From contig NW_027197008.1 in NCBI RefSeq assembly GCF_038502225.1, positions 1 to 64,000 on the forward strand: DNA of 64,000 nucleotides, in the 5' to 3' direction. The DNA comes from Cherax quadricarinatus. Its lineage: Eukaryota; Arthropoda; Malacostraca; Decapoda; Parastacidae. Positions 62,952-64,000 of the stretch are shown in pieces. The position numbers and the translations under genes were made by a program. Every line of letters begins with the position of its first letter. Positions within the stretch are counted from its first letter, which is position 1. The notes below the pieces were generated by a model that was not told where the DNA came from, ran no database searches, and worked only from the letters and a program-made list of their open reading frames with translations.

Positions 62952-64000
62952 ATGACTGTGAATGTGAATGGACTGTGTAATAGAGTGAAGAGGGAATGTT
63001 TTCGTATGCTCCTGTGTAAATATAGAGTGGACGTCGTATTTCTACAGGAACATAATTTCAGGGAGTGAAGAGTGCTAGAGGTGGCAGGGTTTAAGGTTTT
63101 GACTCTTCCATCTGCACGTTGGAAAGGTGGTGTGGGTTTATTGATAAAGGAGGTGAGCCAGTTTGTGTTGGTACGAAGTGAGGGGGGAGGGGGGGAGGGA
63201 GTTGCATGTGGATGGGTGCTGGATGGGGCAGAGGGTAACCTTTGTAACTGTGTATGTGCCAGTAGAAAACGATATGAAAGAGGGATTTTGTATGTGATCT
63301 AGTTTTTGCCTTACGTGGTTTATCTGTGGTGGCCATCGTTGGTGGGGACTGGAATTGTGTAATTAGGAGGGCTGATGTGGAACCACAAGGGGTGGGGCAC
63401 ATGTTGGCAGCCTTACGAAATCTCTTGGTGGATGTTCAGTTAAGGGATGTGGTAGGTGGGGGGGCGTGGGAGGCAGAGCATACTTTCGTGAGGAGAGGTT
63501 ATGCGGCTAGGTTAGATAGGTTGTACATATCTCACGGGGGTTTTGTCAAAGTTTGTCCGTACAATAGAAGCACCTTTCTCAGATCATCGGGCGGTAGGGG
63601 CAGAGGTGGAGTGGGAGTCATTAGCTAGTATCTCTAGGGGATACTGGAAGTTAAATACAAGTATGTTAGAAGATGAGGAGTGGTTGGAGGGTTTTACAGT
63701 ACTGTGGGAGGGGTAAAGTGAGGAGGTAAAAGGGGTGGAGGATGTGGTGATGTGGTAGGATGGTGTAGCTAAGGAATGGATTCGGCATTATTATGTGTGG
63801 GAAGGGAAACGAATCAATTCTTTAAAATATGGGCTCATTAACTATTTGGAGGACAGGTTAAGGGGTTGTTATGTAATGGGGGCGGTGAAGGGTACTTATC
63901 CTATGGACGACATTATGGTAATTAAGGGGAGGTTGTGCAAAATCCAGGACGAGAGGTTCCGAGCTGTGAGAGTAATGGCGGGGGTGGAGGTGTTATGGGG
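62952..64000 (+). pseudogene. LINE ORF2 endonuclease and linker (copy 6), partial
   Basis: Recognisable: MTVNVNGLC (62,952 on), VFLQEHNF, LEVAGFKVLTLPSARWKGG, AIVGGDWNCVIRRADVEP (63,329-63,385), HTFVRRGYAARLDRLYIS, and the linker to DERFRAVRVMAGVE at the window edge. Several stops (for example TGA at about 63,067, TAA at about 63,714 and TAG at about 63,757) and frameshifts; inactive. Confidence 0.75.

Larger units (their letters stand above)
62281..64000 (+). mobile_element. Tx1-A LINE, copy 6, internally deleted, cut by window edge
   Basis: Starts with the shared GCTGCCTG 5' end at 62,281. Sequence follows copy 1 to the ORF1 start region (about 62,354) and then jumps to a position about 240 codons further on, so the RRM-like part and zinc knuckle are deleted. 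ORF1 C-terminus and ORF2 endonuclease follow to the window end. Closely related to copy 1 at the DNA level. Confidence 0.8.

Overview
This is a transposon-dense stretch of an animal nuclear genome, most likely a decapod crustacean. I infer this from the mixture of Tx1/L1-like, RTE, Jockey, I and CR1-like non-LTR retrotransposons, from tRNA-derived SINEs, and from interspersed repeats that I recognise from memory as common in crayfish and shrimp (31,501-31,711 and 61,852-62,151). The species call is an inference. I see no host protein-coding gene and no genuine rRNA or tRNA gene.

The centrepiece is a complete-looking Maverick/Polinton, a virus-like DNA transposon of about 17.0 kb (44,828-61,851), bounded by terminal inverted repeats of about 0.8 kb. 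On the minus strand, read right to left, it carries a packaging ATPase, a retrovirus-type integrase with a chromodomain, three small accessory proteins, a protein that looks macro-domain-like, a minor capsid protein, a basic adenovirus-pVI-like protein, a double-jelly-roll-type major capsid protein, an adenain-like cysteine protease and a spliced acidic protein. On the plus strand it carries a 1.3-kaa protein-primed family B DNA polymerase with a spliced zinc-ribbon leader. All of these frames are open. Together they give replication (PolB), integration (INT), a particle (major and minor capsid proteins), maturation (protease) and genome packaging (ATPase), so the element could in principle be both transposon and virus. 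The macro-domain-like gene, the multi-exon acidic gene and the PolB exon structure are the least familiar parts.

Layout: 1-998 CR1-like fragment; 999-6,255 Tx1-A LINE copy 1 (minus); 6,282-8,165 3' half of a plus-strand copy; 8,171-12,767 degraded copy (minus); 12,768-18,335 nearly intact Tx1-B LINE (minus); 18,336-22,278 Tx1-A copy lacking the RT (minus), hosting a SINE; 22,279-22,628 plus-strand LINE tail; 22,629-26,359 Tx1-A copy (minus) split by an RTE LINE at 23,742-25,757 with an 8-bp target duplication; 26,421-27,235 two SINEs and a LINE tail; 27,236-30,589 Jockey-like LINE (minus); 30,590-32,375 TA microsatellites, RTE 3' ends in both orientations, a decapod-type repeat and a SINE; 32,376-38,318 I-clade LINE with RNase H (plus); 38,319-40,250 Tx1-C LINE with internal deletions (minus); 40,259-40,626 two minisatellites; 40,627-43,440 second Jockey-like LINE (minus); 43,470-44,827 Tx1-C fragment (plus), into which the Polinton's left end abuts; 44,828-61,851 Polinton; 61,852-62,250 repeat fragments; 62,281-64,000 another Tx1-A copy (plus), cut by the window edge.

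Two general points. Several minus-strand Tx1-like LINEs lie head-to-tail with the 5' end of one against the A-rich 3' end of the next. The frameshifts that break the best-preserved copies all fall in long C/G homopolymers, so part of the apparent decay could be sequence error.
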